This document shows positions 35,234 to 44,101 of a stretch of DNA of 64,000 nt, piece by piece (within the stretch, counting starts at the first letter, position 1; every line of letters begins with the position of its first letter). The stretch comes from Mesorhizobium sp. L-2-11 (GTDB lineage: Bacteria; Pseudomonadota; Alphaproteobacteria; Rhizobiales; Rhizobiaceae), in contig NZ_AP023257.1 of assembly GCF_016756595.1 (NCBI RefSeq), forward strand, positions 2,000,001 through 2,064,000, written 5' to 3'. The notes under the pieces are model-generated. The model was given only the letters and a program-made list of their open reading frames with translations. It ran no database searches and had not been told where the DNA came from. Both the position numbers and the translations under genes were made by a program.

Positions 35234-35297
35234 CTTTTGCGGCCCGATGCCGAGCCTATCATCGACCCATCAATGTCAAACAGGAAAGGAAAACTCC

Positions 35298-35945
35298 ATG
35301 TCGGAATCAGCCAAAGGCAAGGCGCCACGCCGTGCCCTCATCGTCATCGACGTTCAGAACGACTATGACGGCGGCAATCTCGCCATCACGCACCCGCCCT
35401 TCCGCGACACCGTCGCCAATGTGGCGCGCGCCATGGACGCGGCGGCCGAGGCGGGCGTCGAGGTGGTGGTCGTCAAGCAGCTGGCGCCGGAAACGTCGCC
35501 GGTCTTCGCCAAGGGCAGCCATGGCGCCGAATTGCATCCCGAGATCGCGAGGCGAAACCGTGACCACTACATCGAAAAGACCTTGCCCAGCGCCTTCACC
35601 GGCACCGATCTCGAGGCGTGGCTGCGCGCCAACGCTATCGATACGATTGCGGTCATCGGCTACATGACACATAATTGCGATCTGTCGACGGTCATCCACG
35701 CTGTCCATATGGGCTTTGCGGTTGAGTTCTTGTCGGATGCAACGGGGTCGTTGCCCTATGCCAACAGCGCCGGCTACGCCTCGGCCGAGGACATCCATCG
35801 CGTGGTGACTATTATCCTGCAGTCGCGCTTTGCCGCTGTTCTCAAGACTGCTGAATGGATCGACTGCTTGAACAACGGCACGATGCCCGAACGCGACACG
35901 ATCTACGCTTCCAACCAGCGCGCGCTGGCACGCAACGCCGCTTAG
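35298..35945 (+). CDS. Isochorismatase-like cysteine hydrolase
   Basis: A 215-residue alpha/beta hydrolase. The catalytic triad is visible: Asp in RALIVIDVQNDY, Lys in IEKTLPSAF, and Cys in GYMTHNCDLSTVIHA, which follows the cis-peptide-type turn. Members include nicotinamidases and N-carbamoyl hydrolases, but this one has none of their special motifs and the substrate is unknown. AAAGGA 7 bases upstream supports ATG 35298. The GlxA-type regulator divergent to it is probably its controller. Confidence 0.88.
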   Translation: MSESAKGKAPRRALIVIDVQNDYDGGNLAITHPPFRDTVANVARAMDAAAEAGVEVVVVKQLAPETSPVFAKGSHGAELHPEIARRNRDHYIEKTLPSAFTGTDLEAWLRANAIDTIAVIGYMTHNCDLSTVIHAVHMGFAVEFLSDATGSLPYANSAGYASAEDIHRVVTIILQSRFAAVLKTAEWIDCLNNGTMPERDTIYASNQRALARNAA

Positions 35946-36004
35946 GCGAACTTAGATGTTCAGGCGTCTCCCGCGTTTCCTTCACTAAGGACAATTGTTG
36001 AAAT

Positions 36005-36190
36005 CAGCGCCGCCCCTCATTGCCCTGCCGGGCATTTCTCCCCGTATAGTGACGGGGAGAAAGATGCCGTCATCGCCGATTTCGCCAATCTACAGCGTTA
36101 CAGAATGGGTGCCGAGGTTGCGGCCAGCCCCTTCTCCCCGGTCACGGGGAGAAGATGCCGGCAGGCAGATGAGGGGCGGCGCCGACATTG
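36005..36190. repeat. Composite palindromic repeat, family B
   Basis: Mirror-image layout: CGCCGCCCCTCATTGCCCTG with CTCCCCGTATAGTGACGGGGAG at the left, a middle with TTTCGCCAATCTACAGCGTT, and CTCCCCGGTCACGGGGAG to GATGAGGGGCGGCGCC at the right. It lies between the convergent isochorismatase and fhs genes and can form hairpins that may end both transcripts. Confidence 0.8.
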
Positions 36191-36252
36191 AGAATTGGTC
36201 GACGCGCTGGCCAGTCGCCGAAGCTGAGGCATGGGTGAGGGGCAGCAAGCCC

Positions 36253-37932
36253 TCAGAACAGGCCTTCTATCTGACCCATCTCGTTCAGCAAGATCTTCTC
36301 CGAAGACGGCGCCTTGGGCAGGCCGGGCATGGTCATGACCTCGCCGCAGATGACGACGATGAAGCCGGCGCCGGCAGACAGCCTGACCTCGCGCACCGGC
36401 ACGGTGTGGCCGGTCGGCGCGCCGCGCAGGTTCGGATCGGTCGAGAACGAATATTGCGTCTTGGCCATGCAGACCGGCAGGTTGCCGTAGCCGGCGTGCT
36501 CCCAGGCGTGGAGCTGGTCGCGCACCGACTTGTCGGCGATCGCTTCGGAACCGCGATAGATGCGCTGGACGATGGTGTTGATCTTCTCGAACAGCGGCAT
36601 GGCGTCGGGATAGAGCGGCGCAAACTGCGAGGAGCCGGATTCGGCCAGCGTCACCACCTTGTTGGCGAGTTCCTCGATGCCGGCCGAGCCGTGGGCCCAG
36701 TGCTTGCACAGGATCGCCTCTTCGCCCATCGAGGCGACGTAGTCCTTCATCGCCCTGATTTCAGCATCGGTATCGGAATAGAAATGGTTGATGGCGACCA
36801 CGGCAGGCACGCCGAACTGCCTGACATTCTCGATGTGACGGCCGAGATTGGCGCAGCCCTTCTTCACCGCCTCGACGTTCTCCTTGCCGAGATCTTCCTT
36901 CTTGACGCCGCCATTCATCTTCATGGCGCGCACGGTGGCGACGATAACCGTGGCCGCCGGCTTCAGGCCAGCCTTGCGGCACTTGATATCGAAGAATTTT
37001 TCGGCGCCGAGATCGGCACCGAAACCGGCTTCGGTGACAACATAGTCGGCAAGTTTCAGCGCCGTCGTGGTGGCAACGACCGAGTTGCAGCCATGCGCGA
37101 TGTTGGCGAAGGGGCCGCCATGGACGAAGGCCGGGTTGTTCTCCAGCGTCTGCACGAGGTTTGGCTGCATGGCGTCCTTGAGCAGCACGGCCATGGCGCC
37201 GTCGGCCTTGAGGTCGCGGGCGTAGACGGCCGACTTGTCGCGGCGATAGGCGACGATGATGTCGCCGAGGCGCTTTTCCAGGTCCTTCAGGTCGGTGGCG
37301 AGGCACAGGATCGCCATGACTTCCGAGGCGACGGTGATGTCGAAGCCAGCCTCGCGCGGAAAGCCGTTGGCGACGCCGCCGAGCGAGCAAATGATCTCGC
37401 GCAGTGAGCGGTCGTTCATGTCCATGACGCGGCGCCAGACGACGCGGCGGATGTCGATGCCGAGCTCATTGCCCCAGTAGATGTGGTTGTCGATCAGCGC
37501 CGAAAGTAGATTATGCGCCGTGGTGATGGCATGGAAATCGCCGGTGAAGTGGAGGTTCATGTCCTCCATCGGCACGACCTGCGCATAACCGCCGCCGGCA
37601 GCGCCGCCCTTGACGCCGAAATTCGGCCCGAGCGAGGCCTCGCGGATGCAGACGATGGCCTTCTTGCCGATGCGGTTGAGACCGTCGCCGAGGCCCACCG
37701 TCGTCGTCGTCTTGCCTTCGCCGGCCGGCGTCGGGTTGATGGCGGTGACGAGGATCAGCTTGCCATCCCTGTTTGCCTTCACCGACTTGATGAACTCGGC
37801 CGAGATCTTCGCCTTGTCGTGGCCGTAAGGCAGAAGATGCTCGCTTGGAATGCCGATCTTCTGGCCGATCGCCTGGATCTGCTTCTTGTCGGCGGCGCGC
37901 GCGATCTCGATGTCGGACTTCACTTCGGCCAT
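36253..37932 (-). CDS. fhs: Formate-tetrahydrofolate ligase
   Basis: Makes 10-formyl-tetrahydrofolate from formate, THF and ATP in the cytoplasm, for purine and one-carbon metabolism. The 559 residues match the usual size. The ATP-binding loop is [40 protein letters not shown] and [20 protein letters not shown] are family signatures, and [17 protein letters not shown] and [20 protein letters not shown] follow near the end. AGGA about 9 bases upstream supports the start at 37932. No folate-related riboswitch pattern was recognised in the leader. Confidence 0.97.
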   Translation of the reverse strand: MAEVKSDIEIARAADKKQIQAIGQKIGIPSEHLLPYGHDKAKISAEFIKSVKANRDGKLILVTAINPTPAGEGKTTTTVGLGDGLNRIGKKAIVCIREASLGPNFGVKGGAAGGGYAQVVPMEDMNLHFTGDFHAITTAHNLLSALIDNHIYWGNELGIDIRRVVWRRVMDMNDRSLREIICSLGGVANGFPREAGFDITVASEVMAILCLATDLKDLEKRLGDIIVAYRRDKSAVYARDLKADGAMAVLLKDAMQPNLVQTLENNPAFVHGGPFANIAHGCNSVVATTTALKLADYVVTEAGFGADLGAEKFFDIKCRKAGLKPAATVIVATVRAMKMNGGVKKEDLGKENVEAVKKGCANLGRHIENVRQFGVPAVVAINHFYSDTDAEIRAMKDYVASMGEEAILCKHWAHGSAGIEELANKVVTLAESGSSQFAPLYPDAMPLFEKINTIVQRIYRGSEAIADKSVRDQLHAWEHAGYGNLPVCMAKTQYSFSTDPNLRGAPTGHTVPVREVRLSAGAGFIVVICGEVMTMPGLPKAPSSEKILLNEMGQIEGLF

Positions 37933-38345
37933 GGCGGCTTTCCTCTGGATTGGACGGTGGAGGGGACGGGTTTGATCAGTGTGGTCGCAAGCCTGTTCGA
38001 AACAGCCCGGTATTGCAGGCGAGGGCACGTTCTACCCCTGTCGCTGCCGTGGCGTCAACTTGCATGCAACTATGTTTCCTCTAGAGAAAGACGGCAGTCT
38101 GTTTCCCGGTCGACCTGTTCCGGATCTTCGCGCCCGGTTGTCGCGCCGTATAGAAGCCAGAGCACGCGCCGTCCTGCCGTCTCAAAACAGCCGCGGAATG
38201 CACGGAATGCGACAGGGTTCGAGCGCCGGTCGGCTTCGAGCGGTCGAGCTAGAATGCTCCGATCTGGTGCTGCGTCGGCTCGTTGCCGATCGCGACAAAC
38301 GGCAGCGGTGATTTCAAGCCACGGCGTCTTTCACCAATCGCTTCT
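37933..38345. other. 413-base region between fhs and the DUF2333 gene
   Basis: It holds the fhs promoter and leader (minus strand) and the space after the DUF2333 stop. Open frames here are short, overlap and look like nothing known. No repeat, riboswitch or clear hairpin terminator was seen. Confidence 0.4.
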
Positions 38346-39488
38346 TCACCGATCCAGGACGGACCTGACCTCGACCAGGTTCGATCTTACCCTAAGCACA
38401 TAGAAACCCATCGTGGTGAGGTGGGTGGGCATGATCCAGCCATCCTCGCGGCCGTTGGAGATTATCAGAGGCTGGATGGCGAGCGCTGCCTTGAGCTGGC
38501 CTTCAACGCTGTTCCACAGTGGCGTGAGGCCGCGATTGTCGAGGATCTGCTGGAAGTCGTGATGCGCCGCCGTCAGGATGCCGTAATAGCCGTAGAGCTG
38601 GCCGTAGGCGAACCAGAAGCGGTCGTCAGCGCGCGTGTCGAACCAGCCGCTGTTGAAGTTTTGCGAACGGTCGCGGATCAGGTCCGACGTCGAGCCTATG
38701 TCACTCGCGATCCGGTCGACGAACTGCAACAGATTGTCGGCGCGCGCGTTGAAGACCACCTCGCATTTCATGAGCCGGTCGTTGAAGGCGCGAAGGCTGT
38801 TTGCCGCCGTGCGATAAAAACTCGGCGTCGGGGTTTTCGGACCAAAGGGCCTGAAGCCGAAATACCAGGTTTCCTCGTCGAAGGTGATGGCGCCGCGCGC
38901 ATCCTGCAGATTCTGGTCGATCTGGCTGGTGCCGCGGACGCGGCCCAGCGTATCGACAAGCTCGACCGCGGTGCGCCGGATCGCCTGATTGACCCCGCGC
39001 TGGAAGGAGGCCTTGTTGTCGAGAAACGGCGTGCGGTCCCAGTCCATGCCGAAGAACCCGAGCTTGTAGAGTATCATCGACGAGATCCAGGCGTTCTCGT
39101 TGACGTTGAAATCGATGAGATCGGCCGAAACCTGGACAATGGCAGAGTTGGTGCAGGTCTTGACCTCTCCCTCGACGCCAGCGGTTTCCCCGGTGGCGGA
39201 GGGAGCGGGCTGCGCCGGCGCGGTTCCGGCCGGCTGCGTGAATTTATATGCTTCCGCATAGGCGGGATTGAAATTGCTCCAGACCTGCGTGTTCCAGATG
39301 AAATAGCCGTAGAGGCCGATCAGAATGAGCAGAGCGAGGCCGAGCACCGCCTTCAGGATCCAGCCGCGCTGCGTATACCAGCGCCCGGCCCACATGAACG
39401 GCCACAGGATCACGCCGACGGCGAAGCCGATGCCGCGGCCGATCCACTGGAATATCCGTGTGAAGAAATTCACGATCGGATCAAGCAT
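38346..39488 (-). CDS. DUF2333 family membrane protein (last gene of an uncharacterised AAA+ operon)
   Basis: A 380-residue protein with an amphipathic start (MLDPIVNFFTRIFQWIGRGI), hydrophobic stretches near 20-35 and a strong membrane span at about 46-66 (LKAVLGLALLILIGLYGYFI). A proline/alanine-rich linker follows and a ~280-residue domain probably sits in the periplasm. WYFGFRPFGPKTPTPSFYRT and FWFAYGQLYGYYGILTAAHH are conserved-looking blocks of DUF2333 (PF10095), a family of unknown function. It follows the gene at 39539-40843 by 50 bases and is likely the membrane anchor of this operon's product complex. Confidence 0.75.
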   Translation of the reverse strand: MLDPIVNFFTRIFQWIGRGIGFAVGVILWPFMWAGRWYTQRGWILKAVLGLALLILIGLYGYFIWNTQVWSNFNPAYAEAYKFTQPAGTAPAQPAPSATGETAGVEGEVKTCTNSAIVQVSADLIDFNVNENAWISSMILYKLGFFGMDWDRTPFLDNKASFQRGVNQAIRRTAVELVDTLGRVRGTSQIDQNLQDARGAITFDEETWYFGFRPFGPKTPTPSFYRTAANSLRAFNDRLMKCEVVFNARADNLLQFVDRIASDIGSTSDLIRDRSQNFNSGWFDTRADDRFWFAYGQLYGYYGILTAAHHDFQQILDNRGLTPLWNSVEGQLKAALAIQPLIISNGREDGWIMPTHLTTMGFYVLRVRSNLVEVRSVLDR

Positions 39489-39538
39489 GGCGATGTCACC
39501 CCTCGTCAGTCAGCCAAGATTTCGATAAGGTTAGGCAT

Positions 39539-40843
39539 TCAATCGGTAAGACCGTAGAGGCGTGTGCGAAACGCCACCTTGTCTTTCAGATATGTGGTTT
39601 TCAGAACGTCCACAACATGCGATCGCCAGGCGTCGCTGAAGCCGTCATAGTCCTTGTAAAAACCCGGTTTGTTGAAGACGTAGCGCGAGACGAAATCCTG
39701 CGGCACGAAATCCGAGATCAGCTGGTTGGTCAGCCAGGCGTCGGGATGTCCGGGCTTGGCCCGGATCGTCAGGAAACGCTGCTGCGGGAACACGTCTTCG
39801 ATCTTGAGATAGCCAAGGTGGGCGATCTCGCGCTTGGCGGCGTTGAGAAAAGGAAAATTGCCGTCCCTGGTGATCAGGTCGGCATGGCTGTGGATCCAGG
39901 TCTGCAGCCAGACCTTGTCGACTCCGGTCAGATTGCGGTCGGGCTCGGCGGCGCGGATCAGCGCCCGCACCACCATTTCGGCGCGGTGCTCGAGATAGCC
40001 CGATGTTTCGATCCACGAGGCCCGCGGCAGTTCGATGCGGCCGGTCACGGCGAGGAACTTGAACACCCTGTCGGCATCGTTGATCGAGAGGTAGCTCACC
40101 TGCCACGGCCGCGAGCGGCGGAAGCCGGGGGCTGCCGGGTCGCTGATCACCGTCGTCATGTCGGGGTCGATGAACACATAGAGCCCGCCGAAATGGCTGG
40201 TCCAATAGGCGCTGTGGCGAAAGATCACCTGATCCGGCACCAGCGCGTTCTCGCGGATGTCGCCGCAGATCTTGGCCAGTTCGACCATGCGGGTGAGCAT
40301 GGCGCTGTCGCGCCAGGCGTCCGGCTCCTGCTTCAGCCGGTCGACGAGCTTGCCGAGTTCGGCGGCCTTGCCGAGCACGTCCTCCGCCGACAGAACCTTG
40401 AACTCGACCTGGTTGATCGACAGCAGGTCCTCGATGTCGTCGACCTTGGGGACCGAATCCTCGATCTCGCCATAGATGACATCCTTGATGGTCAGCGCGT
40501 CGATGGCGCGCTGGTTTGTCGTCATGAACTCGAACATCAGCTGCGAGGTGTTGGAAAAGGCGGTGTGGACCACCGGCAGGTCGACCTGCGACGGCGTCAG
40601 GATGATGAAACGACGGTTGATCCCGTTGGGATCGAGGTAGTTGTAGTCGCCGCATTCCTCGGCCACCTCAGGCGAGAAGCCGGTGCGGTCGATCTCGAAA
40701 CTCTTCAGCTTCGTCGGCTTCAGGCCGAAGGCGACCAAAGCCTTGTTGTAGCGCTGGATCAGATGCGGCTCGTCGATGGTCAGCAGCCGGCCATAGATCA
40801 GCTCGTTCTCGCGCAAAAGGTCGGGTTTTTTGGCAGGGCTCAT
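39539..40843 (-). CDS. Conserved hypothetical protein of an uncharacterised AAA+ operon
   Basis: A 434-residue soluble protein without recognised domains. Recurrent features are an acidic middle (GEIEDSVPKVDDIEDLLSIN), LYVFIDPDMTTVISDP and AEMVVRALIRAAEPDRNLTG. No signal peptide or membrane span was seen. The ribosome-binding sequence GAGAAGGG lies in the arm of the palindromic repeat just upstream of the ATG at 40843. It lies between the AAA+ ATPase gene and the DUF2333 gene; an adaptor or effector role is a guess from context only. Confidence 0.7.
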   Translation of the reverse strand: MSPAKKPDLLRENELIYGRLLTIDEPHLIQRYNKALVAFGLKPTKLKSFEIDRTGFSPEVAEECGDYNYLDPNGINRRFIILTPSQVDLPVVHTAFSNTSQLMFEFMTTNQRAIDALTIKDVIYGEIEDSVPKVDDIEDLLSINQVEFKVLSAEDVLGKAAELGKLVDRLKQEPDAWRDSAMLTRMVELAKICGDIRENALVPDQVIFRHSAYWTSHFGGLYVFIDPDMTTVISDPAAPGFRRSRPWQVSYLSINDADRVFKFLAVTGRIELPRASWIETSGYLEHRAEMVVRALIRAAEPDRNLTGVDKVWLQTWIHSHADLITRDGNFPFLNAAKREIAHLGYLKIEDVFPQQRFLTIRAKPGHPDAWLTNQLISDFVPQDFVSRYVFNKPGFYKDYDGFSDAWRSHVVDVLKTTYLKDKVAFRTRLYGLTD

Positions 40844-40848
40844 CTATC

Positions 40849-40970
40849 CCTTCTCCCCTTGTGGGAGAAGGTGGCCGAGCGAAGCTCGGTCGGATGAGGG
40901 GTGTTCCAGCTTGACGAATACCCCTCATCCGTCGCCTTCGGCGACACCTTCTCCCACAGGGGGAGAAGGA
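40849..40970. repeat. Inverted-repeat element (family C) inside the AAA+ operon
   Basis: The left arm 40849-40901 contains CCTTCTCCCCTTGTGGGAG and CGAGCGAAGCTCGG; the right arm 40920-40970 is largely its inverse, with GCCTTCGGCGAC and CTCCCACAGGGGGAG. It fills the 141-base space between the AAA+ gene and the next gene, and its edge supplies the ribosome-binding site of that gene. It could reduce expression of the two distal genes. Confidence 0.78.
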
Positions 40971-40984
40971 GGCGTCGGCGCATC

Positions 40985-42895
40985 TTACGCATTCCACAGG
41001 CCCTTCTTCTTCAGCTCTTCGATCTCGCGCATCGCGCGGTCGCGCAGGCGGGTGTCGCGGATCATCTTGGTCACCGCCGCGTCGTCGGACCTGTCGGAGT
41101 AGCGGAACTCCGAGTCGGCGTAGCGGTTGATCTCCTGCATGACCATGTCCATCGAGAACGGCCGGCGCAGTTCCTCGATCATCGCCTTTTTGTCGTCGTA
41201 GCTCTTGTGCATGAAGACTTCCGGCTTCTCGAACCATTCGTCCGGCAGCTCGATGTCCATGGCGCGCATCTTGATCGCATCGGTGACGTTCTTGATGGCG
41301 CGGCCGGTGAAGCGCGGCTCGGCCTCCTTGATCATGTGCAGATAGGTGCCGATGTCGGCCATCGACTTCGGTGCGCCGTTCTCCTTGATGTAGCGCTCAT
41401 AGACCTTCATCAGCCCGTCTTCCCTGGGCTTCTCGTGCTCTTCATAGGCCTCCATCACCGCGCGCTGGATCTCCTGGGCGGCATAGAGCTTGTGGTCGCC
41501 GAGCGGGATCTTGTGGTTCTTGCCGGCGAGCAGCACGAAGATGTCGATATAGTCGTCGCGCGTTTGTGGCCCATCGACCAGCCAGCGGGCGCCGGCGCGC
41601 TGGCGCAGCGCGTCGTCGACGTTTTCGGGATAGTTGGAGAACATGCCGAAGGAGCAGTTGCCGCGCACCACCGTGGCTGCACCCCCGAATGCGTCCATCA
41701 GGACGCCGGTGATTTCCTGCTGGCCGGCCGAGGCACGATCGTCTGAGCGGCGTGCCGCCACCTGGTCGATGTCGTCGATCGTGCCGAAGCCGATGATGCG
41801 CGGGTTGAGCACATTGTTGATGAACTGGCGGCAGTTCTGGCCCGACTTGCCCTGGTAGGAGGAGATCTGGTCGACGCCGAAATTCTCGTAGGCGAAGGGA
41901 TAGCCGGCCACCTGGCAGTAACCGTTGACGAGACCGGCGATCATCTGGATCAGCGTCGTCTTGCCGGTGCCGGGCGCGCCGTCGCCGATGAAGGTGAACA
42001 GGAAGCCGCCGAGCTCGACGAACGGGTTCAGCTCGCGCTCGAAATCGTAAGCCATCAGCATCTTGGCGAGCTTGACCGACTGGTATTTGGCGATGTGGTT
42101 GCCGACGACCTCTTCCGGCTTCTTGAAGGTCATCACCAGCGGCTTCGACCGCTTGCCCGGCGCGACGTCGAAGCCGTCGAGGGTGAAGTCGTCGACGTCG
42201 ATGCGGATATGCGCGTTCTCAAACGGACCGATGCCGTCGAAGCGGCCCTTTCGCGCCAAAAGCCCGTCGATGGCGACACGGGCGAAGGCGCGCGCCCGGG
42301 TCATCAGGTCGGCGTCGTCCTTGGCGCCAGCTATCGCCTTGTCGAGGCCGGCAACGATCGATTTCACCGCATCCTGCGGCGTGTCGAACAAAAAGTCCGG
42401 CTCCGGCGTGTCGTTCGGTGCCTCGCCGTCGCTGTCGATCAGCTGGAACAGATAGGAGGCGAGGCTGAAGGCCGAAACATAGGCCGAGGCCGACAGCAGC
42501 TTCTTGAATGTGGCGGCCTCGTCGCCTTCGAGCGGGGCGCGGGCGTTTTTCGCCTTCAGGCTCTCGAGATCTGAGCCTTCGGCGAAGACATCTGATATGG
42601 CCAGCGCGATCGCCAGCCCGCGCCGGGTGCGATAGAGCAGCATGTGCTGCGCAATGCTCAGCAGCTGGTCGTCGGGATGGACGGCGGCGACGGTCTTGGA
42701 AAGCTCGACCTCACGCGTGCGGCGCGCCGAGCCGACCGAGACGGTCGAGACGAAGCGGCGGTTGGTGCCGGCAAGCGCGGTCCCGGATTCCCGCGACGGG
42801 TCCTCGAGCACGACGATGCGGGTGATGAAGCTCTGCGCCGTCGCGCGGTGCTTTTCGATTGCCGCTTCCGAAATCGTGGTCAGGCCGGTGTCCAT
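40985..42895 (-). CDS. AAA+ ATPase of an uncharacterised operon
   Basis: A 636-residue protein. Residues ~1-290 form an unrecognised N-terminal region with an acidic stretch (SDGEAPNDTPEPDFLF). The ATPase core has Walker A GDGAPGTGKTTL (about 304-315), Walker B IIGFGTIDDIDQV (about 367-379), a sensor-1-like CSFGMFSN and an arginine-finger candidate in DALRQRAGARW. After it, GRAIKNVTDAIKMRAMDIEL suits the AAA+ lid. It is probably an oligomeric remodelling ATPase in the cytoplasm. It is preceded by two genes at spacings of 24 and 36 bases and followed by a repeat and two more. No close named family was recognised. Confidence 0.82.
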   Translation of the reverse strand: MDTGLTTISEAAIEKHRATAQSFITRIVVLEDPSRESGTALAGTNRRFVSTVSVGSARRTREVELSKTVAAVHPDDQLLSIAQHMLLYRTRRGLAIALAISDVFAEGSDLESLKAKNARAPLEGDEAATFKKLLSASAYVSAFSLASYLFQLIDSDGEAPNDTPEPDFLFDTPQDAVKSIVAGLDKAIAGAKDDADLMTRARAFARVAIDGLLARKGRFDGIGPFENAHIRIDVDDFTLDGFDVAPGKRSKPLVMTFKKPEEVVGNHIAKYQSVKLAKMLMAYDFERELNPFVELGGFLFTFIGDGAPGTGKTTLIQMIAGLVNGYCQVAGYPFAYENFGVDQISSYQGKSGQNCRQFINNVLNPRIIGFGTIDDIDQVAARRSDDRASAGQQEITGVLMDAFGGAATVVRGNCSFGMFSNYPENVDDALRQRAGARWLVDGPQTRDDYIDIFVLLAGKNHKIPLGDHKLYAAQEIQRAVMEAYEEHEKPREDGLMKVYERYIKENGAPKSMADIGTYLHMIKEAEPRFTGRAIKNVTDAIKMRAMDIELPDEWFEKPEVFMHKSYDDKKAMIEELRRPFSMDMVMQEINRYADSEFRYSDRSDDAAVTKMIRDTRLRDRAMREIEELKKKGLWNA

Positions 42896-42919
42896 GAAGG
42901 ATGCTCCGCGGTTTGACTG

Positions 42920-44065
42920 TCAAACGTCACTGATGACCTGCCTTTTGGACAGGATGTGGACCTTGTAGCCGGAAAAGATTTTCTGCGCCTCGCCGGCGGC
43001 GTAGAGCGCCTGATAGGCCTCGTGCGGGATCAGCGCGTGCTTCTCGTAGCTCGACACGCCTTGGCGCGCCGCCTCCAGATCGTCGGTGTCGATGAAGAAT
43101 TCCTGCGTCGCCTTCTCGCTCGAAAACAAACCTTTGCGGCCGGGTTTTTCGGCCTTGGAATAGACCTCCTGGATAGTCCAGGTCAGCAGCCAGGCGTTTT
43201 CCGGCTTGCGCACCTTGTCCAAAACGTCGGTCACCGTCGAATTGTTGTCGGTGATCCCCGCCGAATAGAACGGGCCGAGCACGACGCGGCGCAGTTGCTT
43301 GGGGTGGAGTTGCTCGAAATCCTTGTCGAGGTTGACCGCGATCGTCGCCGGCGACAGCGTATAGGCGGAATTCTTCTCGGTGAAGTCGTCGAAACGGTGG
43401 GCAAGCTCGGGATTGAGCAGCCCTTCAACGGGAAGCGGAATGTCGACCTTTTCGTTGAGCTTGCCATTGCGGTCGACAAGCTGCCTGATCATCTCTTCGG
43501 AGGAATCCTCGACAGTCACCATGTAGACCAGCGGCAGGTTGGCGCTGCCGTCGAAGGCGGCCCAATGGACGAGGTAGTAAGGCCGCCCGGTCTTCGGATT
43601 GACCGAGACTTTTGCCGTCTGCGCCAAGGTGAACGGCCCGAAGGTCGTTTCGCTCCTGACGCCCTCCAGATAGAGCCGCTCGGCCATCGACTTCTGCAGC
43701 GCCTCGGGGAACTGCTTGTGGCGCAGGATGAAGTCGGCCATTTCCTCGCGCAACTCGTCGGCCAACGGTATGTTGGCGAGACGCGTATCGGCCTGGCGGC
43801 GATCGTTTTCCAGTTCGAGCACGTTCTGGAAGACCGGAAAGCCGCTTTCGGCACGCGAGATGCGAAACGTCTCCATGAAACCCAGCCGGTTGCGCCAGCA
43901 GGCAAACGAGTTGTCGAGCCGCGCAATGTATTCGGCGACGATCTTGGCGACGATGCCGTGCCGGTAGAGCGGCGAGCGATCGTCGCGCATGAACACTTCG
44001 AGGCCGCTGAGCGCCGCGCTGATCGCCGAGAAGTAACGCGTTGCCGCTTCGTTTTCGGGGGTCAT
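42920..44065 (-). CDS. Conserved hypothetical protein of an uncharacterised AAA+ operon
   Basis: A 381-residue soluble protein. The N-terminal 120 residues are helix-rich (RYFSAISAALSGLEVFMRDD, then YIARLDNSFACWRNRLGFME); the rest looks mixed alpha/beta (PYYLVHWAAFDGSANLPLVY, SAYTLSPATIAVNLDKDFEQ). No catalytic motif was identified. ATG 44065 is chosen where the coherent sequence begins, with AAGGG about 9 bases upstream. It lies 24 bases before the AAA+ gene, so a partner or substrate of that ATPase is plausible but unproven. Confidence 0.7.
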   Translation of the reverse strand: MTPENEAATRYFSAISAALSGLEVFMRDDRSPLYRHGIVAKIVAEYIARLDNSFACWRNRLGFMETFRISRAESGFPVFQNVLELENDRRQADTRLANIPLADELREEMADFILRHKQFPEALQKSMAERLYLEGVRSETTFGPFTLAQTAKVSVNPKTGRPYYLVHWAAFDGSANLPLVYMVTVEDSSEEMIRQLVDRNGKLNEKVDIPLPVEGLLNPELAHRFDDFTEKNSAYTLSPATIAVNLDKDFEQLHPKQLRRVVLGPFYSAGITDNNSTVTDVLDKVRKPENAWLLTWTIQEVYSKAEKPGRKGLFSSEKATQEFFIDTDDLEAARQGVSSYEKHALIPHEAYQALYAAGEAQKIFSGYKVHILSKRQVISDV

Positions 44066-44101
44066 GCAGCCAGCCCTTGGGAGCAGTGCACGTGCAGCCA
44101 A

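Noticed and set aside
37933..38345. Folate or SAM riboswitch in the fhs leader
   Set aside because: No conserved core sequence or matching paired arms could be recognised.
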